Shown here piece after piece: positions 1 to 7,888 of a stretch of DNA of 38,545 nucleotides. Where the stretch lies: positions 1 to 38,545 of the forward strand of contig NZ_JAAHHG010000047.1 in the NCBI RefSeq assembly GCF_010692555.1, given 5' to 3'. The first letter of the stretch is position 1. The number at the start of each line of letters is the position of its first letter. Below the pieces are notes generated by a model, which had not been told where the DNA came from, searched no databases, and was given only the letters and a program-made list of their open reading frames with translations. Made by a program: the position numbers and the translations under genes. This DNA is from Okeania sp. SIO3B5 (GTDB taxonomy: Bacteria > Cyanobacteriota > Cyanobacteriia > Cyanobacteriales > Microcoleaceae).

Positions 1-221
1 TTCGTCTCTCATGATTCTGACCAAAGATATATTCTTTGGGGACAAGTCAAGATGCCCCTACACAGTCGGCATAGCGTCTAAACCATGCTTTGCTGCTTAC
101 TTTTGTCTAAACATTTGTATATCCAGATAATAGCACAGGACAACTAAAGTTGTCTCGTCTAAACAACTCCCTTGTTTTCATCCCCCGGTTAAAACAGGGG
201 GGCTTTCAACGTCGCTTTTCG
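1..221 (-). mobile_element. Internally deleted IS200/IS605-type element (tnpB lost)
   Basis: The first ~120 bases closely resemble the 3' part of the intact tnpB at about 33636-33755. The sequence then jumps directly to the region upstream of that gene (about 34927-35021), including the hairpin in which GTTTTCAT and TTAAAAC-type arms bracket the left end. The outer boundary at about 221 is followed by GTAAG, the reverse complement of the CTTAC target, as in related copies. This looks like a non-autonomous copy that lost ~1.2 kb of tnpB. Its right end lies outside the window. Confidence 0.7.
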
Positions 222-267
222 GTAAGCCTAAATCTATAAAGATATTGCTTGTGATATCCCTTTAATT

Positions 268-514
<247 letters not shown>

Positions 515-543
515 AATTATCAAGAGGTAAAGTGCAAAAGTTA

Positions 544-1059
544 TTACTTATTTAACACTACCGTATGATACTCCGTCAAGAATCTTTTTTCAATACTTTT
601 TAGATTGCGGTCTAAGGTAAAAGATTGAGGTGGATAAATTGAAATTCTCTCAAAATCAGGATGTGAAGGATTGATCAAATAATTATATTCTTGAGGAATA
701 ATAGCAGAAGGAACCTTTAAAACTGCTGTTGTTTTAGCAGTTAACCATTTATCTCCAATCGAGGCTAAAACGAAAGGTGGAGAAGTATCGCGCCAGTTAT
801 GGGGTAATAAATTTTCATCTACTTGTTTAATCGGTAAATTCTCAGGAATTTTTACACCAATAGATACAAATATATTGCCAAAATTTTCTATTTCCATACT
901 GACTAAAGTTTCTAATGTTGCTAGAGATAATGTGGCTGAAGTATAAATCAAGGATGTACCCTTAGAATTCCAACGTCCTCTGCTACAATTAGAAGCTTCA
1001 GCTTTAAAAGCACTATCAATATGTTTTTTATGAGAAATGCGCCATACTATTAAACTCAT
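544..1059 (-). CDS. RES-domain toxin (NAD+-consuming family)
   Basis: A 171-residue RES-domain protein. Family members are toxins of Xre-RES toxin-antitoxin modules that deplete cellular NAD+. Visible family hallmarks are Arg7 at the N-terminus, the GRWN motif at residues 28-31, Tyr39 and Glu50 in the 'LATLE' segment; the length is usual for a full RES domain. The ATG start gives the conserved N-terminus. The cognate antitoxin gene (2244-2723) is on the same strand upstream, but about 1.2 kb of repeats and two MITEs separate them, whereas such pairs normally touch or overlap. The toxin therefore probably no longer shares a transcript with its antitoxin. Function rests on family motifs; whether it is expressed is unknown. 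Confidence 0.85.
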   Translation of the reverse strand: MSLIVWRISHKKHIDSAFKAEASNCSRGRWNSKGTSLIYTSATLSLATLETLVSMEIENFGNIFVSIGVKIPENLPIKQVDENLLPHNWRDTSPPFVLASIGDKWLTAKTTAVLKVPSAIIPQEYNYLINPSHPDFERISIYPPQSFTLDRNLKSIEKRFLTEYHTVVLNK

Positions 1060-1246
1060 GATTATTATCTTGTCAACTACTAAAATTGAAGAAAAATTTA
1101 GGGTTCGGAATAAATGATTGCAAAGATTCAGACTAACTACTAATTAATTTTGTTTTCTGGCTCATTGTTCAATATTCATATAAGTTTGGTTGATCGTAAG
1201 AAGTATTCAACTTTTTGGTTCATGTTGACAGCACTACAGAATAAAT

Positions 1247-1514
1247 AGGGTTTGCTGATTAAATATCGCGCTTATTGACTGATATTGGTTTGAGCAATTT
1301 TAGATCTGGAAAAAGTGCGAGATTTTAGGTGGTAATGGTTCAAAAATTCAGGATTTTGGTCAAGAGTTGGGCAGAACCATCTTGGGAAAATTCTTACTCC
1401 TACCTCCTCCAAATTCCCATTTATTCTGTCTCCCCCTCCTGGGAGGGGGAGGGGCGAGGGGTGGGTTGTCTCCTGTCTCCTACCTTCACCCATAAGACTT
1501 TTTCAGCAAGCCCT
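1247..1514. mobile_element. Family A MITE (first of a tandem pair)
   Basis: Starts AGGGTTTGCTGATTAAA and ends TTTCAGCAAGCCCT, flanked by AAAT on both sides. The right-hand AAAT is shared with the next element. A near-identical copy in inverted orientation lies at 25962-26257. It carries a G-rich block at 1441-1465. Confidence 0.9.
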
Positions 1515-1518
1515 AAAT

Positions 1519-1752
1519 AGGGTTTGCGTATGGAAAGTTTTTTTTGTTGGGGTAGGGAGTAGGGAGTAGTTAGAATCAATAGGGATTACAGAGAAACTGG
1601 CCAAAAGAATAGTAAGAGTAATTTTTTTGCCATATCTACCCGAAAATACTCGTTTTTTGAATGTTTTAGACCGAAAAGCTTGTACTTTTTCCAAACTTCA
1701 GAAGGCTAAAACCCTTACTTACCAACGTTTTAGCATTTAATCAGCAAGCCCT
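1519..1752. mobile_element. Family A MITE (second of a tandem pair)
   Basis: Starts AGGGTTTGCGTATGG and ends TCAGCAAGCCCT. AAAT precedes it (shared with the previous element) and AAAT follows at 1753-1756. The arrangement is AAAT-element-AAAT-element-AAAT. The two elements differ internally, so this is not a simple duplication. Confidence 0.85.
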
Positions 1753-1778
1753 AAATAGAATAAAAATGCTGATACTAC

Positions 1779-1857
1779 CTATCTATTTTTCAGCTTATAA
1801 ATCCTGAATGATTTGCTGAAAAATAGATAGATAGGCAGGTTTTCAACCTGCCTTTTT
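1779..1857 (+). ncRNA. Candidate small RNA: long hairpin plus intrinsic terminator
   Basis: A perfect 16-bp inverted repeat (1779-1794 with 1815-1830, arm CTATCTATTTTTCAGC) is followed two bases later by a 9-bp stem with a 3-base loop (1833-1853) and then a T run. No ORF precedes it on this strand; a MITE ends at 1752. The structure would suit a short structured transcript or an attenuator fragment. No promoter was identified, so expression is inferred. Confidence 0.4.
1833..1857 (+). terminator. Intrinsic terminator-like hairpin
   Basis: Stem AGGCAGGTT / AACCTGCCT with loop TTC, followed by TTTTCT. It is orientated against the minus-strand antitoxin and toxin genes and follows directly on the long hairpin at 1779-1830. 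Confidence 0.7.
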
Positions 1858-1915
1858 CTATGTTTTTATTCACAACTACACAGAAATGAACTATTAGAAG
1901 ATATTTGTAAAATTA

Positions 1916-1985
1916 ATATTAGATAAATATTAGATAAATATTAGATAAATATTAGATAAATATTAGAAATATTAGAAATATTAAT
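1916..1985. repeat. AT-rich tandem repeat
   Basis: About five units of the 11-mer TATTAGATAAA, then shorter TATTAGAAA units. It lies between antitoxin and toxin genes. Confidence 0.85.
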
Positions 1986-1998
1986 AATATTTAGATCC

Positions 1999-2204
1999 TG
2001 TAGGGTGCGAAGCGTGTTATGTAATACCAAATCCGCATATAACAAAAGGTGTTAACTAATATATGTCTACACCTTTTTTTGACCTGGATTTGGTATTCTA
2101 CTATCCCACAATAATCAGTGCGTGAGGCGTAAAACCGTTCGCAAAGCGGAGGGGAGTTCTATCATTATTCCAGAAATGGTAAGTGTACTGTTACACACCC
2201 TACT
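1999..2204. repeat. Composite palindromic repeat
   Basis: Outer arms GTAGGGTG and CACCCTAC enclose a nested palindrome (2023-2097) with arms AATACCAAATCC / GGATTTGGTATT and inner arms AAAAGGTGT / ACACCTTTT. A small dispersed repeat (around 2140) interrupts it. It looks like one short inverted-repeat element inserted in another. Confidence 0.55.
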
Positions 2205-2243
2205 TAATCTTTTGTTTACAAACAGCCTCTTAATGATGAATAA

Positions 2244-2723
2244 TTAGCTATATACTCCATACTCTATTTTATTCAAAAGTTCATCTACTTGTTGTGTACC
2301 TGCATCCGTATCTAATAGTTCTAAAGGAGTTTTGCCACCCAAAGCACGATTTGATTTTTTCAGCCAATCTCTTGCTATTTCTACATTGTCAAATATATCT
2401 AACGTTTGTGCAAAAATTCTAGCAACACGATACAGTCTATCTGATTCTGAAAGATCTAGAGGTTTCTGATCTTTCTTGCGCCTAGATATAGTACGTTCAG
2501 AAGTTGCTAATAAAGTCGCCATTTGTGACTCAGAAATGCCACAATATTCTGCTACTTTAATCACAGAAATTATTGAAAATCCCTGACGAATTATACTGAC
2601 TATTTGTAGTTCTTGGGGCAATTCCAAAATATTTTGAGGTATTTTCTCAAATCCTAAAATTTGATAGATTCTGGGGATGATTTCAGCTTCTGAGTTCTGA
2701 GAAACTTGATCTGGAGATAACAT
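2244..2723 (-). CDS. Xre/MbcA/ParS-type antitoxin
   Basis: A 159-residue antitoxin of the Xre/MbcA/ParS group, partner of RES toxins. The middle has a helix-turn-helix-like segment (roughly residues 55-85, with ISESQMATLLATSERTISRR-type spacing). The C-terminus has the toxin-binding domain with its characteristic run A-R-D-W-L, N-R-A-L-G-G, T-P-L-E-L-L-D-T, then E-Y-G-V at the end. Family members bind and neutralise the RES toxin and repress their own promoter. The toxin gene should follow directly downstream; here it starts only at 1059, after two family A MITEs, an AT tandem repeat and a composite palindrome. The gene itself appears full length and intact. Confidence 0.85.
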   Translation of the reverse strand: MLSPDQVSQNSEAEIIPRIYQILGFEKIPQNILELPQELQIVSIIRQGFSIISVIKVAEYCGISESQMATLLATSERTISRRKKDQKPLDLSESDRLYRVARIFAQTLDIFDNVEIARDWLKKSNRALGGKTPLELLDTDAGTQQVDELLNKIEYGVYS

Positions 2724-3430
2724 CTGGACGTCCTTTGAAAGTCATGTGTCTAATATTATAATGCCAGATGTCTGAAAAAAGTTGTGGAAATTTTATATTT
2801 ATCAGATTTTACGACAAAGAACGGAATAGTTAGGACTTATGTGGATGATAAAACTTAGACAGGAAAATGTTTTTCCCACTGTTCCCAGATCCAGTTTCCC
2901 TTTAATACATAATTAATTCAGTAGGTTAACCTGCCGTAAAAGGAAGATAACATCTAAGAAAAAAAGTGTCCTGGATATAACTGAGTGCTAGTTGCTATAT
3001 CTGAAGCTAAATATCCAGAATATAATTAATATATAACTGTTATGACTATTATTTATACTATACACCTCTAATCTTTCTAGATTGACTCAATACTCTCAAA
3101 GAGAGGAGCCAAAGAACAGGAGAATCAAAAAGATGAGAAAAAGTGTAAAGATGAAACTTTTAGAAAACATATTGCTTATTAATTACCTTATCTAAATTTT
3201 AGAAAATTTTGATACTTCCACCGTTAAATCAGAGATTATATACGGGGGATTCTTGCTTCAAATTTTTACCATAGTGCAGGATGGCAGAAATAACTAACCA
3301 GTTACAAAATCCTAAAAGCCTTACCAATCAAAAATGATTGACTGTCTTGAGTGTGTCTTACATTATGAGGGGACCTCAGAATTACACACTCGATGCATGA
3401 CTTTTGACTTTTAACTTCCGCGTAGCAGCA
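2724..3430. other. Gene-free stretch with diverged repeats
   Basis: No supported gene. From about 2831 there is a diverged copy of the AGGACTTA repeat also seen at 30392. Bases 3368-3430 are part of a ~65-bp repeat whose inverted copy lies at about 15957-16022 (shared core ACTTTTAACTTCCGCGTAGC). A 20-codon reading frame with a good ribosome-binding site near 3134 was judged too short to call. Confidence 0.5.
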
Positions 3431-3980
3431 CTAGCTTTCTATTTGTACGCTAGGATAAAAGGCCACATAGTTTTGAATATTGTTGGCTTTTTCTTTAGGG
3501 TTGGGATAATACCAAGCACCATATTTATTTATCCTACCATCTACTTCTATATTATAATAGCTCGCTTCACCTTTCTAGAAACAGTTAGTATGGGTGTCTT
3601 TCTTTGAAAGTAAGCATTCAGCCGTCAGCCAGCCTCCTACCGGAGGAACTGCGGACTTCAGCTAGCCTCCTCCGGAGGAACTGCGGACTTCAGCTATTGC
3701 CTTTAGTTTAGGCTCAAAGCAATATTTAATTGTCTTACTATAAAAGTTGGCTCCCTTGCACTTCAAATCTATATTAATTTAAACACTGTCCTATATGAGA
3801 GAGTCTTATTGCTGTTAACGCAGTTCCTCCGGAGGAGGCTAGCTGACAGCTAATAGCTGAATGCTTACCTTTGAAGTATTTACGATTAACTATGTCTGGT
3901 GGGAAATAATAATTACCTTCGACCGTTTCACAGCGATCGCTCTGTAATAAAATAATACAATTCCAAATACCTTTGACCAT
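3431..3980 (-). pseudogene. DUF427-family gene split by a MITE
   Basis: The minus strand encodes the start of a DUF427 protein from the ATG at 3980 (MVKGIWN... to ...NYYFPPD..NRKYFK). After the family B MITE at 3610-3868 the rest of the domain continues (THTNC, SYYNIEVDG, WYYPNPKEKA, YVAFYPSV). Joining the halves recovers a normal ~95-residue DUF427 protein. The MITE duplicated 8 bases (CTTTGAAA / CTTTGAAG). A one-base shift next to the joint and a TAG where the family has Trp (after THTNC) show further decay. DUF427 is a small cyanobacterial family of uncertain function. A HIP1 site lies in the first half. I am confident of the identity and that the gene is dead. Confidence 0.85.
3610..3868. 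mobile_element. Family B MITE inside the DUF427 gene
   Basis: Termini GTAAGCATTCAGC and GCTGAATGCTTAC, flanked by CTTTGAAA / CTTTGAAG (8-bp duplication, one mismatch). It contains three copies of the CCTCCGGAGG small dispersed repeat, making it longer than the 186-bp basic form. Confidence 0.92.
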
Positions 3981-4221
3981 TAGTTTTTCCTGGATTTTAG
4001 TAATTACGATATATAATCATATCAAATATTAAATTAAATTCGGAAAAATATCAAATCACAAATTAATTTTTTCCTGTCTAGATTCAATCGTCCTGGATTT
4101 AAGATGATTGAGTAATAATACGTTTCTACATCCCCAGCTTATTTTTATCTAAAAATCCAATTTTTTTTACTTTATCCAAATGCCAGAAAAGCTATTTTTC
4201 TAAAAGTTATTTTCAGATAAC

Positions 4222-4245
4222 AAAAAAAGCAGCTTAACGAGCTGC
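4222..4245 (-). terminator. Intrinsic terminator-like hairpin
   Basis: On the minus strand, stem GCAGCT / AGCTGC with a 5-base loop is followed by seven Ts. The only gene upstream on this strand is 4904-5239, now separated by a family A MITE at 4688-4905; without it the hairpin would be about 440 bases past that stop codon. Confidence 0.65.
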
Positions 4246-4321
4246 ATATTTAGAAATAACCGTTGTGTTTCTGTGAGGAAACTTTAATAAATAAATAAGT
4301 TCAATATAGAAAATAGTTTAC

Positions 4322-4411
4322 CGAATAATTAAGGTTTAAAGCCTCTCATTAGCAAGGAAAAACAATAAAAAATTTTCCTTTGATTCAATCCTCTTCCTTT
4401 TAGGGAGAAGT
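4322..4411 (+). repeat. Short palindromic element next to a TTTAC site
   Basis: Follows TTTAC (4317-4321) and begins CCGAATAATT... then AAAGCCTC, as in the left ends of the IS200/IS605 copies here. A second hairpin (CTTCCTTTTAGGGAG) ends it near 4410. Similar elements lie at 16772, 36214 and 36751. Confidence 0.5.
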
Positions 4412-4687
4412 AATTATCAATTATCCATTATTAATTATCAATTATTGAACTCTAATAGATTTATAGTATGTAAAAATAAATTAAATGTCAGTGATTAATC
4501 TATTGAAAAAAATGTGATTGTCAACACAAAAACTCAGTGATGCAGGTAACAAGTGAATTTTGATGCCTGCACTCTCACTGTTTTTTCAGCATAACTTTCT
4601 TATAGGGGTTTTCATCTTACGCTAATTAACCTAACTAAAAACGGAACAACGACAAAAAAATCAAAATGTATAGATACATGGCTAATT

Positions 4688-4905
4688 AGGATTTGCGGAA
4701 AAAGTCTGATGGTGATGATAGGTAACAGGGAACAGCTCCGAAAGGCAACAGTTTAGACTATCTGCTACGACCAAATTTTCGGCATTGTCAAGGGAAAAAT
4801 ATTAGTATTTTGAGACCAAAAGAGCCAAAAATCTTGCACTTTTTCAGAAGAAAAAGCCCTGGAAGCCTTTACAGGTATTGATTACAATTTTATTCAGCAA
4901 GCCCT
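4688..4905. mobile_element. Family A MITE at a stop codon
   Basis: Ends AGGATTTGCGGAAAAA and TTCAGCAAGCCCT, with AATT on both sides. Its right terminus supplies the last two bases of the TAG stop of the gene at 4904-5239. Confidence 0.88.
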
Positions 4906-5239
4906 AATTATTAGACTCCGTAATGGATATTGCACTTCTGGCATCTTCTATTCGATCGATGTGAGCTTTGAGTAAAGATAAATCTGTCGCGACAAATCTC
5001 TTGTTAGTTGTTAGATCGTAAGCTTCCCACTCTTGAGAAAAATCTACATCTTGCCAAATAAACCAATCTCGGTAGATTTCACCTTCATCAATATCACCAC
5101 ACAGAGCTAACCAATCATCTCCATCAAAATTGTCTACTGCTGATGCTACTAAGTCAAGCCACGCAATAGTAGTACAAGTATCTGTATCGATATCAACAGG
5201 AAAGGAGGCGGACTGGGAGAGGCAGATATTAGATGTCAT
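4904..5239 (-). CDS. Small acidic hypothetical protein
   Basis: A 111-residue acidic protein, rich in Asp and Trp (WLDLVAS, DWLALCGD, WFIWQDVDF, EWEAYDL). No signal peptide or membrane segment is visible and I do not recognise the family. The ATG is preceded by an AT-rich leader. The reading frame reads AAT-AAT-TAG at its end. The TSD of the family A MITE (AATT) plus the first bases of the element (AG) form the stop, and the sequence beyond the other TSD copy (AATTAGCC) shows that the original stop was also TAG there, so insertion left the protein unchanged. Codon use resembles the neighbours. It is likely a real gene because its frame is intact to a conserved stop. Confidence 0.6.
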   Translation of the reverse strand: MTSNICLSQSASFPVDIDTDTCTTIAWLDLVASAVDNFDGDDWLALCGDIDEGEIYRDWFIWQDVDFSQEWEAYDLTTNKRFVATDLSLLKAHIDRIEDARSAISITESNN

Positions 5240-5425
5240 TGCTAAATTCCTTGATTAACTCTATGCTCTAACTGTAGGAACTTTTAGCGCTAAATAGTAG
5301 TAGATATATGCCACTATCTGAATCAAACCATCTCAGATATCAGATTAATCTACCTTGTTATTACGAAAATGGTAAAGCAGAATCATCCTACGAGTAGACA
5401 CTTTACAAATTGGCACTGTTATAGC

Positions 5426-5528
5426 AGGGAGTAGGGAGTAGGGAGTAGGGAGTAGAAGAGCAGGGGAGCAGGGGAGCAGGGAGTAGGGAGTAGGGAGTAG
5501 GGAGTAGGGAGTAGGGGAGCAGGGGAGT
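5426..5528. repeat. Tandem heptamer repeat (GGGAGTA / GGGAGCA)
   Basis: About 14 head-to-tail heptamers GGGAGTA with GGGAGCA variants, the STRR type known from cyanobacteria. The open frames on the minus strand here are by-products of the repeat. Confidence 0.92.
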
Positions 5529-5560
5529 GAGGGAGTAGTAAATATAAGAATAATATACAC

Positions 5561-5673
5561 AGGACTTACGCAAATTAACCTTGAAAACGCTATATTTAGC
5601 GGCGAATGGCATTTGCGTTCCGCAAAGCTCCGAATGGCGTCCTCACTGGATTTAGTTTCCGTGTGTAAGTTCT
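5561..5673. repeat. Short inverted-repeat element (AGGACTTACGCAAATT)
   Basis: Left end AGGACTTACGCAAATTAAC and right end GTGTAAGTTCT form an imperfect inverted repeat. A GC-rich small dispersed repeat (GCGTTCCGCAAAGCTCCG) is inserted near 5620. A cleaner copy is at 9364-9451. Confidence 0.65.
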
Positions 5674-5684
5674 GATACAATCAC

Positions 5685-5775
5685 TAGACATCTGGTGGAA
5701 ATTAAAAATAAAATCAATTCTTATCCATAAATTGTCAATTATTTCTCCCTGTTCCCTGTTCCCTGTTCAATGAAT
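5685..5775. repeat. Family F MITE, right end missing
   Basis: Begins AGACATCTGG after ACT. The interior (AAAATAAAATCAATTCTTATC, then TCCCTGT heptamers) matches the family F copy at 23630-23739. The closing GGAGATGTCT is absent. Confidence 0.5.
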
Positions 5776-5779
5776 AGAT

Positions 5780-6091
5780 TTAATACCAATTCCCAAAAAT
5801 AATGCTATACTTCCCATAGGACTTCAGTTATTAAGTAATAATAATGATTGAATAATGTTTGTGACGATTCTCGGCATTAAACCAAGAGATTTTATCTCTT
5901 TTTACCCTACTCCCTACTCCCTACTCCCTACTCCCTACTCCCTAATCTCAAGGAGATGTAGCAAGACTTTTGAGAAATGGTATAATACCATTTTTGATGT
6001 TGTAAATTATCTTTTTCGTCAAATAGACTTTTATATAAAGTCTTTTTATGGTGCTTATTATTCGTAACATTATTTTTTCATGCATGGTATT
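5780..6091. repeat. Long interspersed repeat ending in TGGTATTA
   Basis: Starts TAATACCAATTCCC and ends CATGGTATTA. Partial copies lie near 16405-16555, 22421-22593, 23428-23629 and 7620-7690. Within it is a CCCTACT heptamer array (about 5903-5942). It abuts a family A element lacking its left end, so one may have truncated the other. Confidence 0.45.
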
Positions 6092-6358
<267 letters not shown>

Positions 6359-6419
6359 AATTATTCGGTAAATGTAAGAATAATGGGACTTACGATTGTT
6401 ATCCATAAATTGTCAATTA

Positions 6420-6470
6420 TTTCTCCCTATTCCCTGTTCTCTATTCCCTGTTCCCTGTTCCCTGCCATAT
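6420..6470. repeat. TTCCCTG heptamer array
   Basis: Several TTCCCTG / TTCTCTA heptamers, the same motif as at 5745-5768 and in reverse at 7425-7445. Confidence 0.7.
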
Positions 6471-6633
6471 TTTTTCCTTCACTCAAATGAAAAGCACTGT
6501 AAAGAAAATAGGATTTTAAGGCAGTTAGGTAAGTCACAAAAAAAATTTTTAACTGCCTAAAATACTCCACAGTCTCTATAGCTAAGGAGATACCTTAATA
6601 ATTAAGAACAATTAATAGTTGAGGTGTTCAGAA

Positions 6634-7392
6634 ATGCTTAATATTAATAAGATGAAAACAAATATAGTAGCGATCGCTGCAGTAGCTCTAACTATTTGTA
6701 GCACTCCCCTAGCACTTGCGGAAAATTATACCAGAGAATTTGACGAACAAAAATATCTACGTCAAAACCCTGATGTTGCACAGTTAGTACGTCAAGGAAA
6801 ATATAAGTCTGGTTATGAACATTATGTCAGATATGGGCAATATGAAAATCGCCCCCCAGCTTTCAAAATATTTGATGAGCAGGAATATTTGCGACAGAAC
6901 CCTGACGTTAGATCTGCCATACGTCGTGGAGAATTTCAGTCTGCTTACGATCACTATCTCAAACATGGTCAATATGAAAACCGTAAAGGTGCTTCTCAAC
7001 CATCACAACCTGAATTTTATGATGATTATAATCAACCTCCTTTTGCTTACCAAAATTCAAGTTGTCAAAATATAAATCGTAATTTGTCTCAGGAGGCATT
7101 TTTCCGCACTGAAAGTCGAGTAATTCATATTTGTAGATATGAAAATACTAACAAATTAGTTTGGTTTGAGCGGAACAATAGAAGCAATTCTGGTTGGAAA
7201 ACTTTTCCAGTAGAAGTTGCCTATAATGGTTTTGTTAATCCTCGTATGGGCTATTTTGTTAATAACAATGAATTTATTCATAAACGAGGAAATCGAAGAG
7301 TTTACAGAGAACAAGTTCTAACTCAATGGAGACATAATTGTACCAAAACATCTTCTTATTCATCATCGAATCCTTTTTTCAAGTCTAACTAG
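6634..7392 (+). CDS. Secreted protein with two YLRQNPDV repeats
   Basis: A 252-residue exported protein of unknown function. I choose the ATG at 6634, which has GAGG nine bases upstream; a TTG at 6619 would only add five residues. The N-terminus is a signal peptide (basic start, hydrophobic IVAIAAVALTI, cleavage near ALA-EN). Two tandem ~38-residue repeats follow, each of the form F-D-E-Q-x-Y-L-R-Q-N-P-D-V ... H-Y-x-x-x-G-Q-Y-E-N-R. This repeat is known from many cyanobacterial cell-surface and secreted proteins. The C-terminal ~110 residues hold two Cys and many Asn and Arg, and I do not recognise them. The stop TAG spans the junction with the family A MITE; before insertion it was TAA. Confidence 0.75.
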   Translation: MLNINKMKTNIVAIAAVALTICSTPLALAENYTREFDEQKYLRQNPDVAQLVRQGKYKSGYEHYVRYGQYENRPPAFKIFDEQEYLRQNPDVRSAIRRGEFQSAYDHYLKHGQYENRKGASQPSQPEFYDDYNQPPFAYQNSSCQNINRNLSQEAFFRTESRVIHICRYENTNKLVWFERNNRSNSGWKTFPVEVAYNGFVNPRMGYFVNNNEFIHKRGNRRVYREQVLTQWRHNCTKTSSYSSSNPFFKSN

Positions 7393-7599
7393 GGTTTGCT
7401 GAAAAAGTCTGTTAGTGAAGGAAGGGAACAGGGAACAGGGAACAGTTTAAACTATCTGCTACGGTCAAATTTTCTGATAGTCAGGGTCAAAAATTTACCA
7501 TTTTGAGACAACAATAGCCAAAAACTAGGTACTTTTTCAGAATTGAAAAAGGCTAAAACCAATATCAGTCAATACTGTGAAATTTAATCAGCAAACCCT
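7391..7599. mobile_element. Family A MITE at a stop codon
   Basis: Starts AGGGTTTGCTGAAAAAGTC and ends TTTAATCAGCAAACCCT, with AACT on both sides. Its first two bases complete the TAG stop of the preceding gene. Confidence 0.92.
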
Positions 7600-7888
7600 A
7601 ACTAAAAAGTAATATCATTTCTCATAAAGAATGCTATACTTATGCAAGACTTCAATGATTAAGTAACTATTAGGGTTCAATAACTTCAATAACGATTATT
7701 TAGTCAGTTATTGTATATTATTTTTATGTTTATGTTTACTAGGATATAGATGTTGCATACAACGTCCCTACCCAATCCTCTACTCCGCTCAAGAAAACAT
7801 AGAAAAGTTTTTTATTTTTGTATAATTTACCCGCATCTGTATCTTTCTAAAATGGTGAAAAGTAAACTTTTAATCATAAATTAAAAGC
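7600..7888. other. Gene-free stretch
   Basis: No gene seen. Bases around 7620-7690 resemble part of the long interspersed repeat at 5780-6091; the rest is AT-rich. Confidence 0.5.

Larger units (their letters stand above)
3981..4687. other. Gene-free stretch
   Basis: No gene recognised. It holds a minus-strand terminator (4222-4245), a short IS200/IS605-like palindromic element (4322-4411) and AT-rich sequence with TAATTATCAATTA runs near 4425-4445. Confidence 0.5.

Noticed and set aside
3134-3196. 20-codon frame (MRKSVKMKLLENILLINYLI) with a good ribosome-binding site
   Set aside because: Too short and unsupported by any neighbour or similarity to call a gene.
3404-3607. Plus-strand 67-codon hydrophobic frame
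   Set aside because: Opposite strand of the DUF427 pseudogene, which explains the open frame.
5426-5528. CRISPR-like regular array
   Set aside because: The units are contiguous heptamers without spacers, so it is an STRR array and not CRISPR.
5345-5680. Open minus-strand frames of 111 and 69 codons rich in LLPTPYSLLP
   Set aside because: Translation of the tandem heptamer repeat; periodicity comes from the DNA repeat and no start signal or family is evident.
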